A DNA stretch of 64,000 nt from Roseiarcus sp963751165 (GTDB lineage Bacteria > Pseudomonadota > Alphaproteobacteria > Rhizobiales > Beijerinckiaceae), in NCBI GenBank assembly GCA_963751165.1, contig CAVVTP010000011.1, positions 164,995 to 228,994 of the forward strand, written 5' to 3'. Under the pieces are notes generated by a model. That model did no database searches. It saw only the letters and a program-made list of their open reading frames with translations, and had not been told where the DNA came from. The first letter of the stretch is position 1, and the number at the start of each line of letters is the position of its first letter. Positions 10,386 to 20,212 of the stretch are shown here, one piece after another. The translations under genes were made by a program, and so were the position numbers.

Positions 10386-11320
10386 GAAACTCTCGATGTT
10401 GGGAGGCGAGCTATGCGATCGCGGTCCGGCGCCGTCAACGGCCGTGCCCCCGGGCGCGTTCCGCGCGGCCCAGAAAAAGGCTCTCTCTCCCGTAGATTTC
10501 GTTGGACCCCGTTCGTGAGGCGACGCCGCCGAGAACCAGATCATTTGGTCTCTGCCTGATGAAGCAGGATGCAGACCGGCTTCCACATCAAATAGGCGGT
10601 AGTTGTGTACGACACTCCTTCAGCCGCAGTGGCTTCACCGCCGCGGTTAAACTAACGTTCAAACTGGACCACTTATAGAGTGAGCCCGGCGAAGGGAATG
10701 CTCCGGAGGCGCTAAGGACGCCGCCCGGGTCCGCTGAGGTCGTTCTTCAAGTCTCCTTCGGGGCCCCTTATTGGGGTCCTAGAAGAGCGCAGACGCGAGC
10801 TCCGTATGGTGACAGGGATGGAAGACGTCAGTGTCGGCGGAGCAGGGGTTCAGGTTTCTCGAGGCGGCTAGGGCGATGCTGGTCAACGGAATTCTCGAAG
10901 AATTTCGGATTTCCGCGGGACGGAAAATCTAGAGGGACCGATTTTTTTGATCCTCCCACCCAGAAAGCGTTGATATGTATAGAATCGGCGCCATAGATGG
11001 AAGGGGATGGAAATGGCTGGAAGGGCTTTTCGGGCCTCCTTCGCGCGCAATCGTAGCTCGACTGCGTTTGGTTGCCCATCAGCACCGCTTAGTTGCAAGA
11101 CAAACGGCTTCTGCTTCGCCGAAAGCCGCCCACGAAATTTCAAAGAGAGGGGGTCGGAGCTTTCGTTCGCAGCGGGTCGGCGCCGCCGGGTGGCCAACTC
11201 AGCACGAGGGCGACGGGCTTTTGACACAGGCCCTTAGTTACGGCGAGTCAGCAGGCCAGATCTCGACAATGGATACGCACCGAACCATGCCCAGCCCGGC
11301 TTCAGCTCTCGAGTTCGAGC
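10386..11320. other. 935-base region without a recognised gene
   Basis: Lies between the eamA start and nadQ. The possible reading frames do not resemble any family I know. A few low-GC stretches (around 10600-10680 and 10920-10990) differ from the surrounding composition and could be remnants of mobile DNA, but I found no inverted repeats or transposase motifs to support this. Confidence 0.4.
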
Positions 11321-12226
11321 GTGCGTCCGATCAGCGTCGAACTGATCGCCGTGCTCGTCGCGGTCGCGGAGGGCTCGCCGCTCGTGCTCACGATCGACGA
11401 CGGCAGCGCCCTGCCCTCCGGGCCCTTCGAGGTCGCCCATCGTTCGCTGCAGTCCGGCCTACGGGCCTGGGTTGAGCGGCAGACCGGGCATCCGTTGGGC
11501 TATGTCGAGCAGCTTTACACATTTGCCGATTCCGATCGCCACGTTGCAGCCAACGGCGCGCGAGCGATTTCGATCAGCTATCTCGGGCTGATGCGGGAGG
11601 AGCGCGCGGCCGTCCCACGGGCTGCCTGGCGGCCCTGGTATCACTTTTTCCCCTGGGAGGACCATCGTGCGGGCTTCCCGGCACTTATCGTCGAGACCAT
11701 CGCGCCGGGTCTCAAACGCTGGATCGAGGCGGGAAACGACGGCACACAGCGCCGTGTCCGTGCAGCCATCGCGTTCGGCCTCGACGGACGACGCTGGAAC
11801 GAAGAGCTCGTCCTGCAGCGCTACGAGCTCCTGTACGAGACAGCGCTCATCGAAGAGGCGTGGCGGCGGAGCGGCCAGCGCGACGGTCCGGCTCTCGGCT
11901 GGTCGATGACCGGCGATCACCGCCGTATTCTGGCGACCGGCATCGCCCGTGTGCGGGCCAAGATCAAATACAATCCGGTTGTCTTCGAGCTCATGCCGCC
12001 TGTCTTCACCCTGCTGCAGCTCCAGCGTTGCGTGGAGGCGGTGTCCGGCTTCAAAGTGCACAAGCCAAACTTCCGGCGCGTCATCGAGCAGCAACAGGTC
12101 GTCGAGGAGACCGGCGAAACGGTGTCCGACACCGGCGGGCGACCCGCCAAGGCCTACCGCTTCCGCGCCGCAGTGCGCGAGGAGCGCGCCGCGGCGGGAA
12201 CCAAGCTGCCACTCGCCCCCTCTTGA
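11321..12226 (+). CDS. nadQ: NAD biosynthesis transcriptional regulator NadQ (Nudix-related, winged helix)
   Basis: 301-residue protein of the NadQ/COG4111 group, known in alphaproteobacteria as the regulator of nadABC. The N-terminal half is a Nudix-like ligand-sensing domain (VAVAEGSPLVLTIDDG, VERQTGHPLGYVEQLYTFADSDR, SISYLGLMREE) and the C-terminal part is a winged-helix region (LMPPVFTLLQLQRCVEAVSG, HKPNFRRVIEQQQVVEETGE, TGGRPAKAYRFR). The GTG start is chosen because upstream ATGs are in other frames. It lies 57 bases before nadA, with a palindromic site between them that is the probable operator. Identification rests on domain pattern plus context. Confidence 0.82.
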   Translation: MRPISVELIAVLVAVAEGSPLVLTIDDGSALPSGPFEVAHRSLQSGLRAWVERQTGHPLGYVEQLYTFADSDRHVAANGARAISISYLGLMREERAAVPRAAWRPWYHFFPWEDHRAGFPALIVETIAPGLKRWIEAGNDGTQRRVRAAIAFGLDGRRWNEELVLQRYELLYETALIEEAWRRSGQRDGPALGWSMTGDHRRILATGIARVRAKIKYNPVVFELMPPVFTLLQLQRCVEAVSGFKVHKPNFRRVIEQQQVVEETGETVSDTGGRPAKAYRFRAAVREERAAAGTKLPLAPS

Positions 12227-12260
12227 CAGCGCTTATTCTCATGATAAGTATATCTTCGGA

Positions 12261-12279
12261 TATGCTCATTTTGAGTATA
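12261..12279. promoter_or_regulatory. Probable NadQ operator upstream of nadA
   Basis: TATGCTCATTTTGAGTATA is a near-perfect palindrome: seven of eight arm positions pair (TATGCTCA / TGAGTATA, one G-T mismatch) around a TTT centre. It is an A/T-rich island in GC-rich DNA and lies 4 bases before the nadA ATG, where a bound repressor would block transcription or translation initiation. A related half-site, ATTCTCATGATAAGTATA, lies just upstream at about 12236-12252. The link to NadQ is inferred from position. Confidence 0.7.
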
Positions 12280-12283
12280 ACGC

Positions 12284-13264
12284 ATGACCCTCCTCGACAC
12301 CCAGTCCGCTGCCGGCGCCCTCTACCAGCGCGTCAGCCACGTCGTCACCCCGATGGAATGGCCCGACTTCGAGGCCGACATCGACGCGATCCTGCGCCTC
12401 AAGCGCGAGCGTGAGGCGATCATCCTCGCGCACAACTATCAGTCGCCAGAGATCTTCCACTGCGTCGCCGATGTGGTCGGCGACAGTCTGGCGCTCGCGC
12501 GCGAAGCCGCGAAAAGCGAGGCGAGCGTCATCGTCATGGCCGGCGTCCACTTCATGGCCGAGACGGCGAAGCTCCTGAATCCGACGAAGACCGTGCTGAT
12601 CCCCGACGCGAAGGCCGGCTGCTCGCTCGCCGAGTTGATCGCGCCCGAGGACATCGCGCTCTTGCGGCAGGCCTACCCGGGCGCGCCTGTCGTCACGTAT
12701 GTCAACACCTCGGCGGCGGTGAAGGCGGCCTCCGACATCTGCTGCACCTCCGCCAACGCGGTAAGGGTGGTCGAGTCGCTCGGCGTCCCGCGGGTCATCA
12801 TGATCCCCGACGAATATCTTGCCAAGAACGTCGCGGCCCAGACCCAGGTCGAGATTATCGCCTGGCGCGGGCGCTGCGAGGTGCACGAGCAGTTCACCGC
12901 ACGCGATATTCGCGAATTGCGCGAGGCCTATCCAGGCGCGGTCGTGCTTGCCCATCCGGAATGCTCGCCGGAGGTGGTCGCCGAAGCGGATTTCGCCGGG
13001 TCGACCGCCGACATGATCGGCTACGTCGGTCGGAATCGGCCGGCGCGGGTGGCGTTGGTGACGGAGTGCTCGATGAGCGCCAACGTCTCGGTCCACTACC
13101 CCGAGATCGACTTCGTTCGCCCTTGCGCGCTCTGTCCGCACATGAAGCGGATTACGCTGCCCAAGATCCGCCGCGCGCTCGAAACGATGCAGGACGAGGT
13201 CACGATCGACCCTGCGGTCGCCGCGCCGGCTCGCCGCGCCGTCGACCGGATGCTGGCGCTATGA
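12284..13264 (+). CDS. nadA: Quinolinate synthase A
   Basis: Condenses iminoaspartate (from NadB) with dihydroxyacetone phosphate to quinolinate, the first committed compound of de novo NAD synthesis. 326 residues. It has IILAHNYQSPEIFHCVADVVGDSLALA, and the three cysteine regions that hold the oxygen-sensitive 4Fe-4S cluster: KAGCSLAE, TECSMSAN and RPCALCPHMKRITL. The stop overlaps the nadB start as ATGA, so the enzymes that hand over unstable iminoaspartate are translationally coupled. Controlled by the palindrome just upstream, probably through NadQ. Confidence 0.96.
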   Translation: MTLLDTQSAAGALYQRVSHVVTPMEWPDFEADIDAILRLKREREAIILAHNYQSPEIFHCVADVVGDSLALAREAAKSEASVIVMAGVHFMAETAKLLNPTKTVLIPDAKAGCSLAELIAPEDIALLRQAYPGAPVVTYVNTSAAVKAASDICCTSANAVRVVESLGVPRVIMIPDEYLAKNVAAQTQVEIIAWRGRCEVHEQFTARDIRELREAYPGAVVLAHPECSPEVVAEADFAGSTADMIGYVGRNRPARVALVTECSMSANVSVHYPEIDFVRPCALCPHMKRITLPKIRRALETMQDEVTIDPAVAAPARRAVDRMLAL

Positions 13265-14796
13265 CCGCCGAATGGCTCCGCGGTCGCGTCGTCATCGTCG
13301 GCGCGGGCATCGCCGGTCTGATGACCGCGCTGTCGCTCGCGCCACGTCCGGTGGTTCTGCTCAGCAAAGCGCTCCTCGGGGCGGAAGGCTCGACCCTGCT
13401 GGCGCAAGGCGGGATGGCGGCGGCGCTCGGGCCCGACGACAGGCCTGCCCTTCACGCAGCCGATACGATCGCCGCCGGCGACGGGCTCTGTGACGTTTCG
13501 ATCGTCGAGCTGTTCACCCGCGCCGCCCCCGCCGCGATCGAAAGCCTCGCCCGGCTCGGCGCGCGTTTCGACCGGACGCGCGACAGCGGCTTCGCGCTCG
13601 GCTTGGAGGCCGCCCACGCGCGACGGCGCATTGCCCATGCCGGCGGTGACGGCGCAGGGCGCGAAGTCATGCGCGCCCTCGCGGCGGCGACTCGCGCGAC
13701 GCCCTCGATCACGGTTCTGGAGGGCCTCGAGGCGCGTCGCCTCGTCGTCGAGGACAATGCCGTGCGCGGCGTGATCGCAGTCGGAGCCTCAGGGCCGGTC
13801 CTTCTCCCCACCAGTGCGGTCGTGATCGCCACCGGCGGGATCGGCGGACTCTACGACGACAGCACCAATCCGCGCGGCAGCTTCGGACAAGGCCTGGCGC
13901 TCGCGGCGCGCGCTGGCGCCGAACTCGTGGACCTGGAGTTCGTGCAGTTCCACCCGACCGCGCTCGACGTCGCAGTTCGGCCGACGCCGCTGGTCAGCGA
14001 GGCGGTGCGCGGCGACGGCGCGATCCTCGTCGACGATGCGGGTTGTCGGTTCATGGCGGATGTCCCGGGCGCCGAGCTCGCGCCGCGCGACGTCGTGGCT
14101 CGCGCCATCGCCGCAGAGTGCGCGAAAGGCCGGCGCATCTTCCTCGACACGCGCGCGGCGATCGGGGCGCGGTTTCCGGAGCGCTTCCCGGCCATCGCCG
14201 CAGCCTGCCGCGCCGCCGGCATCGATCCGACGCGCGAGCCGATCCCGGTCCGCCCCGCGCAACACTATCATATGGGCGGAATCGCCGTGGACGCCGAGGG
14301 CCGCAGCTCCATCTCGGGCCTTTGGGCCTGTGGCGAAGCGGCCTCGACCGGCCTGCACGGCGCGAACCGGCTGGCGAGCAATTCGCTGTCCGAGGCGGCC
14401 GTGTTCAGCCCAATCCTCGCCCGCTCGATCGAAGCCGCGCCCTCGCGCTCGCCCGCTCGGCTTCGTCCCACCCCGACGATCCCTCCAGCCGATCCGGCGC
14501 CGGTGCGGCCGATGTTTGCTGGCGCCGCCGGCGTCACCCGCGACGGCGCGACGCTCGCCGCCGCCGTCGGCCCGCTCGCAGTCCTCGCCGCGACGGGCTC
14601 GCCGGCTGCCGATCCCGCCGCAGTTGCGCTAATGATCACCGTCTCGGCGCTGAAGCGCGGGCATAGCATCGGCGCCCACAAGCGGGTCGACTTCCCGGAG
14701 CGGGCGGCCGAGCCGCGTCGTTCGCGGCTGACCCTAAGCGAAGCCTTCGCCGAGGCCGCTGCGTTTGCCCCCAATATCCGCGCACGGAGAGCCTGA
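13261..14796 (+). CDS. nadB: L-aspartate oxidase
   Basis: FAD enzyme that oxidises L-aspartate to iminoaspartate for NadA. 511 residues. The N-terminus VVIVGAGIAGLMTAL binds FAD; LLAQGGMAAALGPDD, ATGGIGGLYDDSTNPRGS, VQFHPTAL and QHYHMGGIAVDAEGRSS are succinate-dehydrogenase/fumarate-reductase family hallmarks with catalytic His/Arg; WACGEAASTGLHGANRLASNSL follows. The true start is the ATG overlapping the nadA stop; the open frame extends 300 bases further upstream only because nadA's other frame happens to lack stops. nadC starts one base after the stop. Confidence 0.95.
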   Translation: MTAEWLRGRVVIVGAGIAGLMTALSLAPRPVVLLSKALLGAEGSTLLAQGGMAAALGPDDRPALHAADTIAAGDGLCDVSIVELFTRAAPAAIESLARLGARFDRTRDSGFALGLEAAHARRRIAHAGGDGAGREVMRALAAATRATPSITVLEGLEARRLVVEDNAVRGVIAVGASGPVLLPTSAVVIATGGIGGLYDDSTNPRGSFGQGLALAARAGAELVDLEFVQFHPTALDVAVRPTPLVSEAVRGDGAILVDDAGCRFMADVPGAELAPRDVVARAIAAECAKGRRIFLDTRAAIGARFPERFPAIAAACRAAGIDPTREPIPVRPAQHYHMGGIAVDAEGRSSISGLWACGEAASTGLHGANRLASNSLSEAAVFSPILARSIEAAPSRSPARLRPTPTIPPADPAPVRPMFAGAAGVTRDGATLAAAVGPLAVLAATGSPAADPAAVALMITVSALKRGHSIGAHKRVDFPERAAEPRRSRLTLSEAFAEAAAFAPNIRARRA

Positions 14797-14797
14797 C

Positions 14798-15649
14798 ATG
14801 CCGCTCGTCCCGCTTCCCACTCTGCTCATCGAGCCGCTCGTGCGGCAGTCCCTCGTCGAGGACCTCGGTCGCGCCGGTGACATCACAACCGACGCCATTG
14901 CGCCCGCCGACAAGATCCTCCGCAGTGTCATGAATGCTCGACAGGTGGGGGTCGTGGCCGGGCTTGACCTCGCCGCCCTCGCTTTCCGGCTGATCGACCC
15001 GGCGATCCGCCTTGCACCGGAGGTGACCGACGGCGCGTCAGTCGCGCCAGGCGCGACGATCGCTTCTGTCGTCGGCCCGGCGCGCGGCGTGCTGACCGCC
15101 GAGCGCACGGCGCTCAACTTCATGAGCCGGCTGAGCGGCGTCGCGACCGCCACAGCAAGGTTGTCGCGATCGATCGCCCACACCAAGGCGCGCATTGTCT
15201 GCACCCGAAAGACGACGCCCCTGTTACGCGCGGTCGAGAAATACGCGGTGCGCGCGGGTGGCGGCGCCAATCACCGCTTCGGGCTAGACGACGCAGCGCT
15301 GATCAAGGACAACCACATCGCCATTGCCGGGTCGGTCGGCGAGGCGATCCGCCGCGTCCGCGCTCATGTCGGGCATCTCGTCAAGATCGAGGTCGAGGTC
15401 GATACGCTGGCGCAGCTCGACGAGGCGCTCGGCGCCCGCGCCGACGCGATCCTGCTCGACAATATGTCGCTCGACGACTTGCGCCGAGGCGTGGCGATAA
15501 TCGGCGGCCGGGCGATCAGCGAGGCCTCCGGCCGCGTGACTCCGGAAACAGCGCCCGCTATCGCCGAGACCGGCGTCGACCTCATCTCCGTCGGCTGGCT
15601 CACCCACAGCGCGCCAATCCTCGACATCGGTCTGGACACTGTGGCCTAG
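14798..15649 (+). CDS. nadC: Nicotinate-nucleotide pyrophosphorylase (carboxylating)
   Basis: Quinolinate phosphoribosyltransferase, converting quinolinate and PRPP to nicotinate mononucleotide; last gene of nadABC. 283 residues. Characteristic stretches are VEDLGRAGDITTDAI, ERTALNFMSRLSGVAT, CTRKTTPLLRAVEKYAVRAGGGANHRFGL, IKDNHI and VEVDTLAQLDEAL ... ILLDNMS, with SGRVTPETAPAIAETGVDLISVGWLTHS near the end. GGAGAG lies upstream of the ATG within the end of nadB. Intact. Confidence 0.96.
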   Translation: MPLVPLPTLLIEPLVRQSLVEDLGRAGDITTDAIAPADKILRSVMNARQVGVVAGLDLAALAFRLIDPAIRLAPEVTDGASVAPGATIASVVGPARGVLTAERTALNFMSRLSGVATATARLSRSIAHTKARIVCTRKTTPLLRAVEKYAVRAGGGANHRFGLDDAALIKDNHIAIAGSVGEAIRRVRAHVGHLVKIEVEVDTLAQLDEALGARADAILLDNMSLDDLRRGVAIIGGRAISEASGRVTPETAPAIAETGVDLISVGWLTHSAPILDIGLDTVA

Positions 15650-15796
15650 ACTAAACCGGCTTCCAGTCACATTATTCTTCGGGTCAGCGCCTCGACGCCG
15701 AACGCCGGTTCGATTGCCCCGGGCATAAAGATCGTCCCGAATGACGAGCTTCATTCCCCAGCGCGAACTCCAAGTTCTCCTCCGTCAACCCGACCC

Positions 15797-16229
15797 TTAG
15801 CCGACCAAGGGGTTCACCACCGCAATGTTCGCGACGCGGTTGAAGTCGCGATCCGCCGACCAAAGCTCGCCCCCCATGCTGCTTACAAGAGTTCGCGATG
15901 CGCGCATCGGGAACCTGAGCCCCGGCAATTCGTCCGGCGACGATCAGCGCCCGCAACGACGGCCAGTGGGCTTCCCACTCAGCCAAGAGCACGAGCGTGG
16001 GCGCCTCGAGCCAAGCGTCCGCCCTGTCGAGCGCCCGGCGCAAGCGCGTTGGAGGCGCGTAGATGCGGGGATGGGTGACAGTAGCGAGAAACTCGTGAGT
16101 GCATGGCCAGGGGATCGACCACGTCACCGGTCCCTCCGTGAGTTCCGCAATTCGCTTCGAAGCAGCATCGTGAAACGGCGAGTCCTCGCGATGAGCGTGG
16201 CGGGAATGTTCGTGTCGACGGCGATCAAG
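15797..16229 (-). pseudogene. VapC-like PIN-domain toxin, frameshifted
   Basis: PIN-domain endoribonuclease remnant. Starting from a TTG at 16229, IAVDTNIPA gives the first acidic active-site region; the frame then changes (a missing base near 16205) and continues AHREDSPFHDAASKRIAELTEGPVTWSIPWPCTHEFLATVTHPRIYAP and AQVPDARIANSCKQHG; a second break at a G/C homopolymer near 15882-15887 leads to GELWSADRDFNRVANIAVVNPLVG and a TAA at 15797-15799. All PIN motifs (D, E, D-D) are present if the two indels are corrected. It pairs with the upstream antitoxin remnant. Confidence 0.72.
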
Positions 16230-16472
16230 CGCCGCGAACTCTCATAGCCCAGTTCACACAGCTTGTCCCACGACGCGTCGTGGAGAAAACTGGCTGAAGC
16301 CCCCTGCCCTTGAAGCTGGCGTGGCGCAGCTTGAAGGGCGCGGTTGGCCTTGTCTCCGCGACGACACGACGAAGCCCCGCTCCACGCACAAGCGCAGCGT
16401 GACTCCCTCGCGCTCAGGAAGCTTGTGGACCTCGCGAAGAAGCGGATCGGAAACTTCAATCCTCGTCTTCAT
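16230..16472 (-). pseudogene. VapB-like antitoxin, frameshifted
   Basis: Small antitoxin reading frame directly upstream of the PIN gene. MKTRIEVSDPLLREVHKLPEREGVTLR matches VapB-type proteins (ribbon-helix-helix N-terminus), then the frame breaks near 16380; the continuing frame has LQGQGASASFLHDASWDKLCELGYES, the usual C-terminal toxin-binding end. The normal stop/start overlap with vapC is also displaced by one base. The pair is inactive as written, unless the indels are sequencing errors. Confidence 0.65.
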
Positions 16473-16592
16473 GGTCCTCACGTATGGGACAAGCTATATG
16501 GCCGCCCATACTCTAGATTGTTGGGCCCAGGGAGCAAGTCGCCGCGCTCTGTGGATGTCTGGCGACCATCGATTTCGCTGCTTGCGCGACTG

Positions 16593-19500
16593 TCACCGGA
16601 AATTTCGCCCCGCCGGCATCGCGCGCCTCGCCTCGATGATCTCGGATGCGATATCGGCTGGCGCATGCGGCGCGTCGAGCCGCGGCGTCTGGGCGAACCT
16701 GTTGCCCTGGCGCTTCTGCGCCATCGTCAGCTGCGGCCGTTTGACTTCGTCGGCGCGGGCAGTCGCCGCGATCGTCTCTCCTGCCTCCGACAGGAGCCCG
16801 AGCCACGGCGTCAGGTCCTCCATGCGGTCGGCGACGACGTGGACGACGCCCTGCTCGTTCTGCAGCTTCCCGGTGACGGCGACGAAGCGGGCGCCGAGCA
16901 CGATTGCGCGCAGGCGCTCGAACGCCTTCGGCCAGACGATGACGTTGGCGACGCCCGTCTCGTCCTCGAGCGTCATGAAGATGACGCCCTTGGCGGTGCC
17001 GGGCCGCTGGCGCACCAGCACGAGGCCTGCGACAGTCACGCGCTCGCCGCTCTTTGCCGAGGCAAGCGCCTCCGAGCGCAGGATTCCCCGCGCGGCGAGG
17101 CGGGCGCGCATGAACGAGGTCGGATGGGCCTTCAAGGACAGCGACAGGCGCCGGTAGTCCTCGACCACATGCGTCCCGAGCGGCATCGGCGGCAATTTCG
17201 CGTCGGGCTCCGCCTCGCGTCCGGGCCGCGAGGCGGCGAACAGCGGCAGGTCGTCCTGGTCGCCGACCCGGTCAAGGCCGCGCACCGCCCACAGGGCCTG
17301 GCGCCGGTTGAGGCCGAGCGAGCGGAAGGCGTCGGCGTCGGCGAGCTTTTCGAGCGTGGCGGCGCCGAGGCCGCTCCTGAGCCAGAGGTCGCGCACCGAA
17401 TCGTAGCCTTCTCCTCGCCGCTCGACCAGACGGCGCATGTCGTCCTCCTTAACCCCGACAACCTGCCGCAAGCCAAGGCGCACGGCACGAGTTCGCGCGG
17501 ATGAAAGGCGCCATCGAGGCGTGGCGGGGGTGGATGTTTCCCTTCTCCCGCTCGCGGGAGAAGGTGTCGCCGAAGGCGACGGATGAGGGCTTTGCGCCCT
17601 CGCCCTCACCCCCGACCCCTCTCCCGCAAGGGGGAAAGGGGAGAGACTCCAGCGTGCAGTCCCAGTCCGACAGGTTGACATCGACCTCGCGCAATTCGAC
17701 GCCGTGCTCGCGCGCGTCGCGCACGAGCTGGGCGGGCGCGTAGAAGCCGAGCGGCTGGGAGTTGAGCATCGCGGCGGCGAAGACGTCGGGGTAGCGGCAT
17801 TTCATCCAACACGAGGCGTAGACGAGAAGCGCGAAGCTCGCCGCGTGGCTCTCGGGGAAGCCGTATTCGCCGAAACCCTCGATCTGGCGGAAGCAGCGCT
17901 CGGCGAAGTCGCGATCGTAGCTCCTGGCCGCCATGCCCTCGATCATCTTGTCCTGAAACGTCTGGATCGTGCCAACCCGGCGGAAGGTCGCCATGGCGCG
18001 GCGCAGCCGGTCGGCTTCCGAGGGCGTGAAGCCGGCCGCGACGATGGCGATCTTCATCGCCTGCTCTTGGAAGAGCGGCACGCCGAGCGTCTTCTTCAGG
18101 ACCGCCTCGAGCTCCCGCGAGGGATAGACGACCTCCTCGAGCCCCTGCCGGCGACGCAGATAAGGGTGCACCATGTCACCCTGGATCGGGCCAGGCCGCA
18201 CGATCGCGACCTCGATGACGAGGTCATAGAACGTCTCGGGCCTGAGGCGCGGAAGCATCGACATCTGCGCCCGGCTCTCGATCTGAAACACGCCGATCGT
18301 GTCGGCGCGCTGGATCATCGCGTAGACGCAAGCCTCCTCCGGCGGGATGGTCGCGAGCGTCAGGCTCTCGCCATAATGTTTTCCAAGGAGATCGAGGCTC
18401 TTAGACAGCGCCGTCAGCATGCCGAGCGCGAGCACGTCGATCTTGAGGAGGCCGAGCGCGTCGAGATCGTCCTTGTCCCATTCAATGGTGGTGCGGTCCT
18501 CCATCGCGGCGTTCATGACGGGAACGACCTCGTCGAGCCGGTCGCGAGTGATGACGAAGCCACCGCTGTGCTGGGTGAGATGGCGTGGAAAGCCGGTCAA
18601 TTCCTCCGCCATTTCTAGCGCCAGCCTGAGCGTTGGATCGGCCGGATCGAGGCCCGCGGCGCGCGCCTCCTTCTCGCCGATCGGCGTCGAGCCGTGGCCC
18701 CAGGCGGTTCCGTTCAGCGCCGTGATCACGTCATCGGAAAGGCCGAACACTTTCGCCGTCTCGCGGATCGCCGAACGCGTCCGGTAGGTGGTCACCGCCG
18801 CGGCGAGCCCCGCCCGCTCGCGCCCGTAGCGCCGGTAGATGTACTGGATGACCTCCTCGCGCCGCTCATGCTCGAAATCGACGTCGATGTCCGGCGGCTC
18901 GTTGCGTTCGGGCGAGACGAAGCGCTCGAACAGGAGATCGAAGCGCGCCGGATCGACCTCGGTGATTCCGAGACAGAAGCAGACCGCCGAATTCGCCGCC
19001 GAGCCGCGGCCCTGGCATAGAATTCCGCGCGAGCGGGCGAAACGCACGATATCATGCACCGTGAGGAAATAGGGCGCATAGTCGAGCGAAGCGATGAGGG
19101 CGAGCTCGTGCTTCAGCACCTCGCGCGTCCTCTCTGGCACGCCCTCGGGATAGCGCGCCCTGGCGCCTTCGAGGGCGAAGGCTTCGAGCGCGGCCTGCGG
19201 GTCGGGAAAACCCTCGCGCAGCTCCTCCGGGTAGCTGTGCGCAAGTTCATCGAGGCTGAAAGCGAGGCCGTCGAGGAAGCTTATCGTCTCCTCGACCGCC
19301 GCCGGCGCCTCGGCGAACAGCCGCGCCATTTCGCGCGGGTCTTTCAGATGACGTTCGGCATTGGCCTGCGTCAGGCGGCCGGCGGCCTCGAGTATCGTCT
19401 TCTCGCGGATGCAGGCGACGACGTCGGCGAGCGCGCGTCGCTCGGGCGCATGCATCAGCGCGTCGTTGGTCGCAAGGAGCGGCGCGCCGAGCCTCTTCGC

Positions 19501-20142
19501 CAGCGTCGCGCGCCTCGCCAGCGCCCCCCGCATGTCCTCCCCGTAGGTCAGGCTCGCGCCGATCCACAAGCGCCGGCCGAAGGCTTCACGCAGGCGGCTG
19601 AGAATCTTGCCCTCACCCCCAACCCCTCTCCCGCATAGCCCGTTGAGAGACGGGCGTCTTTCGACGCCCTTTGCGGGAGAGGGGCGCGCGTCCCTTCTCC
19701 CGCTTGCGGGAGAAGGTGGCCCGAAGGGCCGGATGAGGGGAAGCGCCACGATCTGCAGCCCCGCGCCATGCTCGAGGAGATCCTCGACCTGTAGTCGGCA
19801 CTCGCCCTTCGGCGCGCGCAGGTTTCCCGCGGTGAGAACCCGGCAGAGCCGGCCGTAGGCCACGCGGTCCTTCGGATAGGCGAGGAGATCGGGCGTCCCG
19901 TCGTCGAATGCGAGCCGCACGCCCGGAGCGATCCGCATACCCATGAGCGCCGCCTTGTTCTCGCGGGCGAAGACATGCGCGCGCACGACGCCGGCAAGCG
20001 TGTTGCGGTCGGCGATCCCGATCCCGGCGAGCCCGAGCTCCGCCGCCCGCGCGACCATCTCCTCGGGATGCGAGGCCCCGCGCAGGAAGGAGAAATTCGT
20101 CATCGCCGCCAGCTCGGCGAAGTGCGGCTCGAGGCGGATCAT
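16593..20142 (-). CDS. dnaE2: Error-prone DNA polymerase DnaE2/ImuC, with two palindromic-element insertions and a frameshift
   Basis: C-family polymerase of the SOS mutasome, which extends past DNA damage with ImuA and ImuB. From the ATG at 20142: PHP domain (AELAAMTNFSFLRGASHPEEM, GIGIADRNTLAGVVRAH), palm and fingers (CQGRGSAANSAVCFCLGIT; PPDIDVDFEHERREEVIQYIYRRYG with catalytic aspartates; LTQHSGGFVIT; IEWDKDDLDALGLLKIDVLALGML), helix-hairpin-helix and C-terminal OB fold (ERVTVAGLVLVRQRPGTAKG). A palindromic element of about 135 bases at 19609-19740 is read in frame in the PHP region, adding about 46 foreign residues (SPASGRRDARPSPAKGVERR and on). A second at 17541-17645 is also read in frame, before HPRHASMAPFIRAN. 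A one-base shift near 17490 then moves to the frame TRAVRLGLRQVVGVKEDD. Total about 1,180 codons against a usual 1,050-1,100. Confidence 0.9.
17541..17645. repeat. Nested palindromic element inside dnaE2 (3' part)
   Basis: Contains CCTTCTCCCGCTCGCGGGAG followed by AAGG, a perfect hairpin, then GTCGCCGAAGGCGAC, GGATGAGGGC and a second half CCTCTCCCGCAAGGGGGAAAGG. The same modules recur at eight other places in the window. It is translated in frame as part of DnaE2, adding about 35 residues at a naturally variable stretch before the OB-fold region. Confidence 0.8.
19609..19740. repeat. Nested palindromic element inside dnaE2 (PHP part)
   Basis: Built from an outer palindrome CCCCTCTCCCGCA...TGCGGGAGAGGGG enclosing AGCCCGTTGAGAGACGGGCG and TCTTTCGACGCCC, followed by CCTTCTCCCGCTTGCGGGAG with AAGG and GGCCCGAAGGGCCGGATGAG. 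The reading frame of dnaE2 passes through without a stop, so the insertion is a multiple of three or was selected for an open frame. Confidence 0.85.
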
Positions 20143-20146
20143 TTTT

Positions 20147-20202
20147 CCCTTCTCCCGCTTGCGGGACAAGGCGGCGCGCCGAAGGCGCGCCTGATGAGGG
20201 CA
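20147..20202. repeat. Palindromic element at the dnaE2 ribosome-binding region
   Basis: CCTTCTCCCGCTTGCGGGACAAGG hairpin followed by GGCGCGCCGAAGGCGCGCC and TGATGAGGGC. It ends 5 bases before the dnaE2 start codon, so the GAAGGG part of the hairpin is also the only visible Shine-Dalgarno sequence for dnaE2. Confidence 0.8.
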
Positions 20203-20212
20203 AGAGCGCGCC

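Noticed and set aside
10600..10990. Possible remnant of a transposon between eamA and nadQ
   Set aside because: Composition is unusual, but no inverted ends, duplication or transposase motif could be found.
12961..13260. Extension of nadB by 100 codons upstream
   Set aside because: Lies wholly inside nadA; the ATG overlapping the nadA stop gives the normal NadB N-terminus with its FAD motif.
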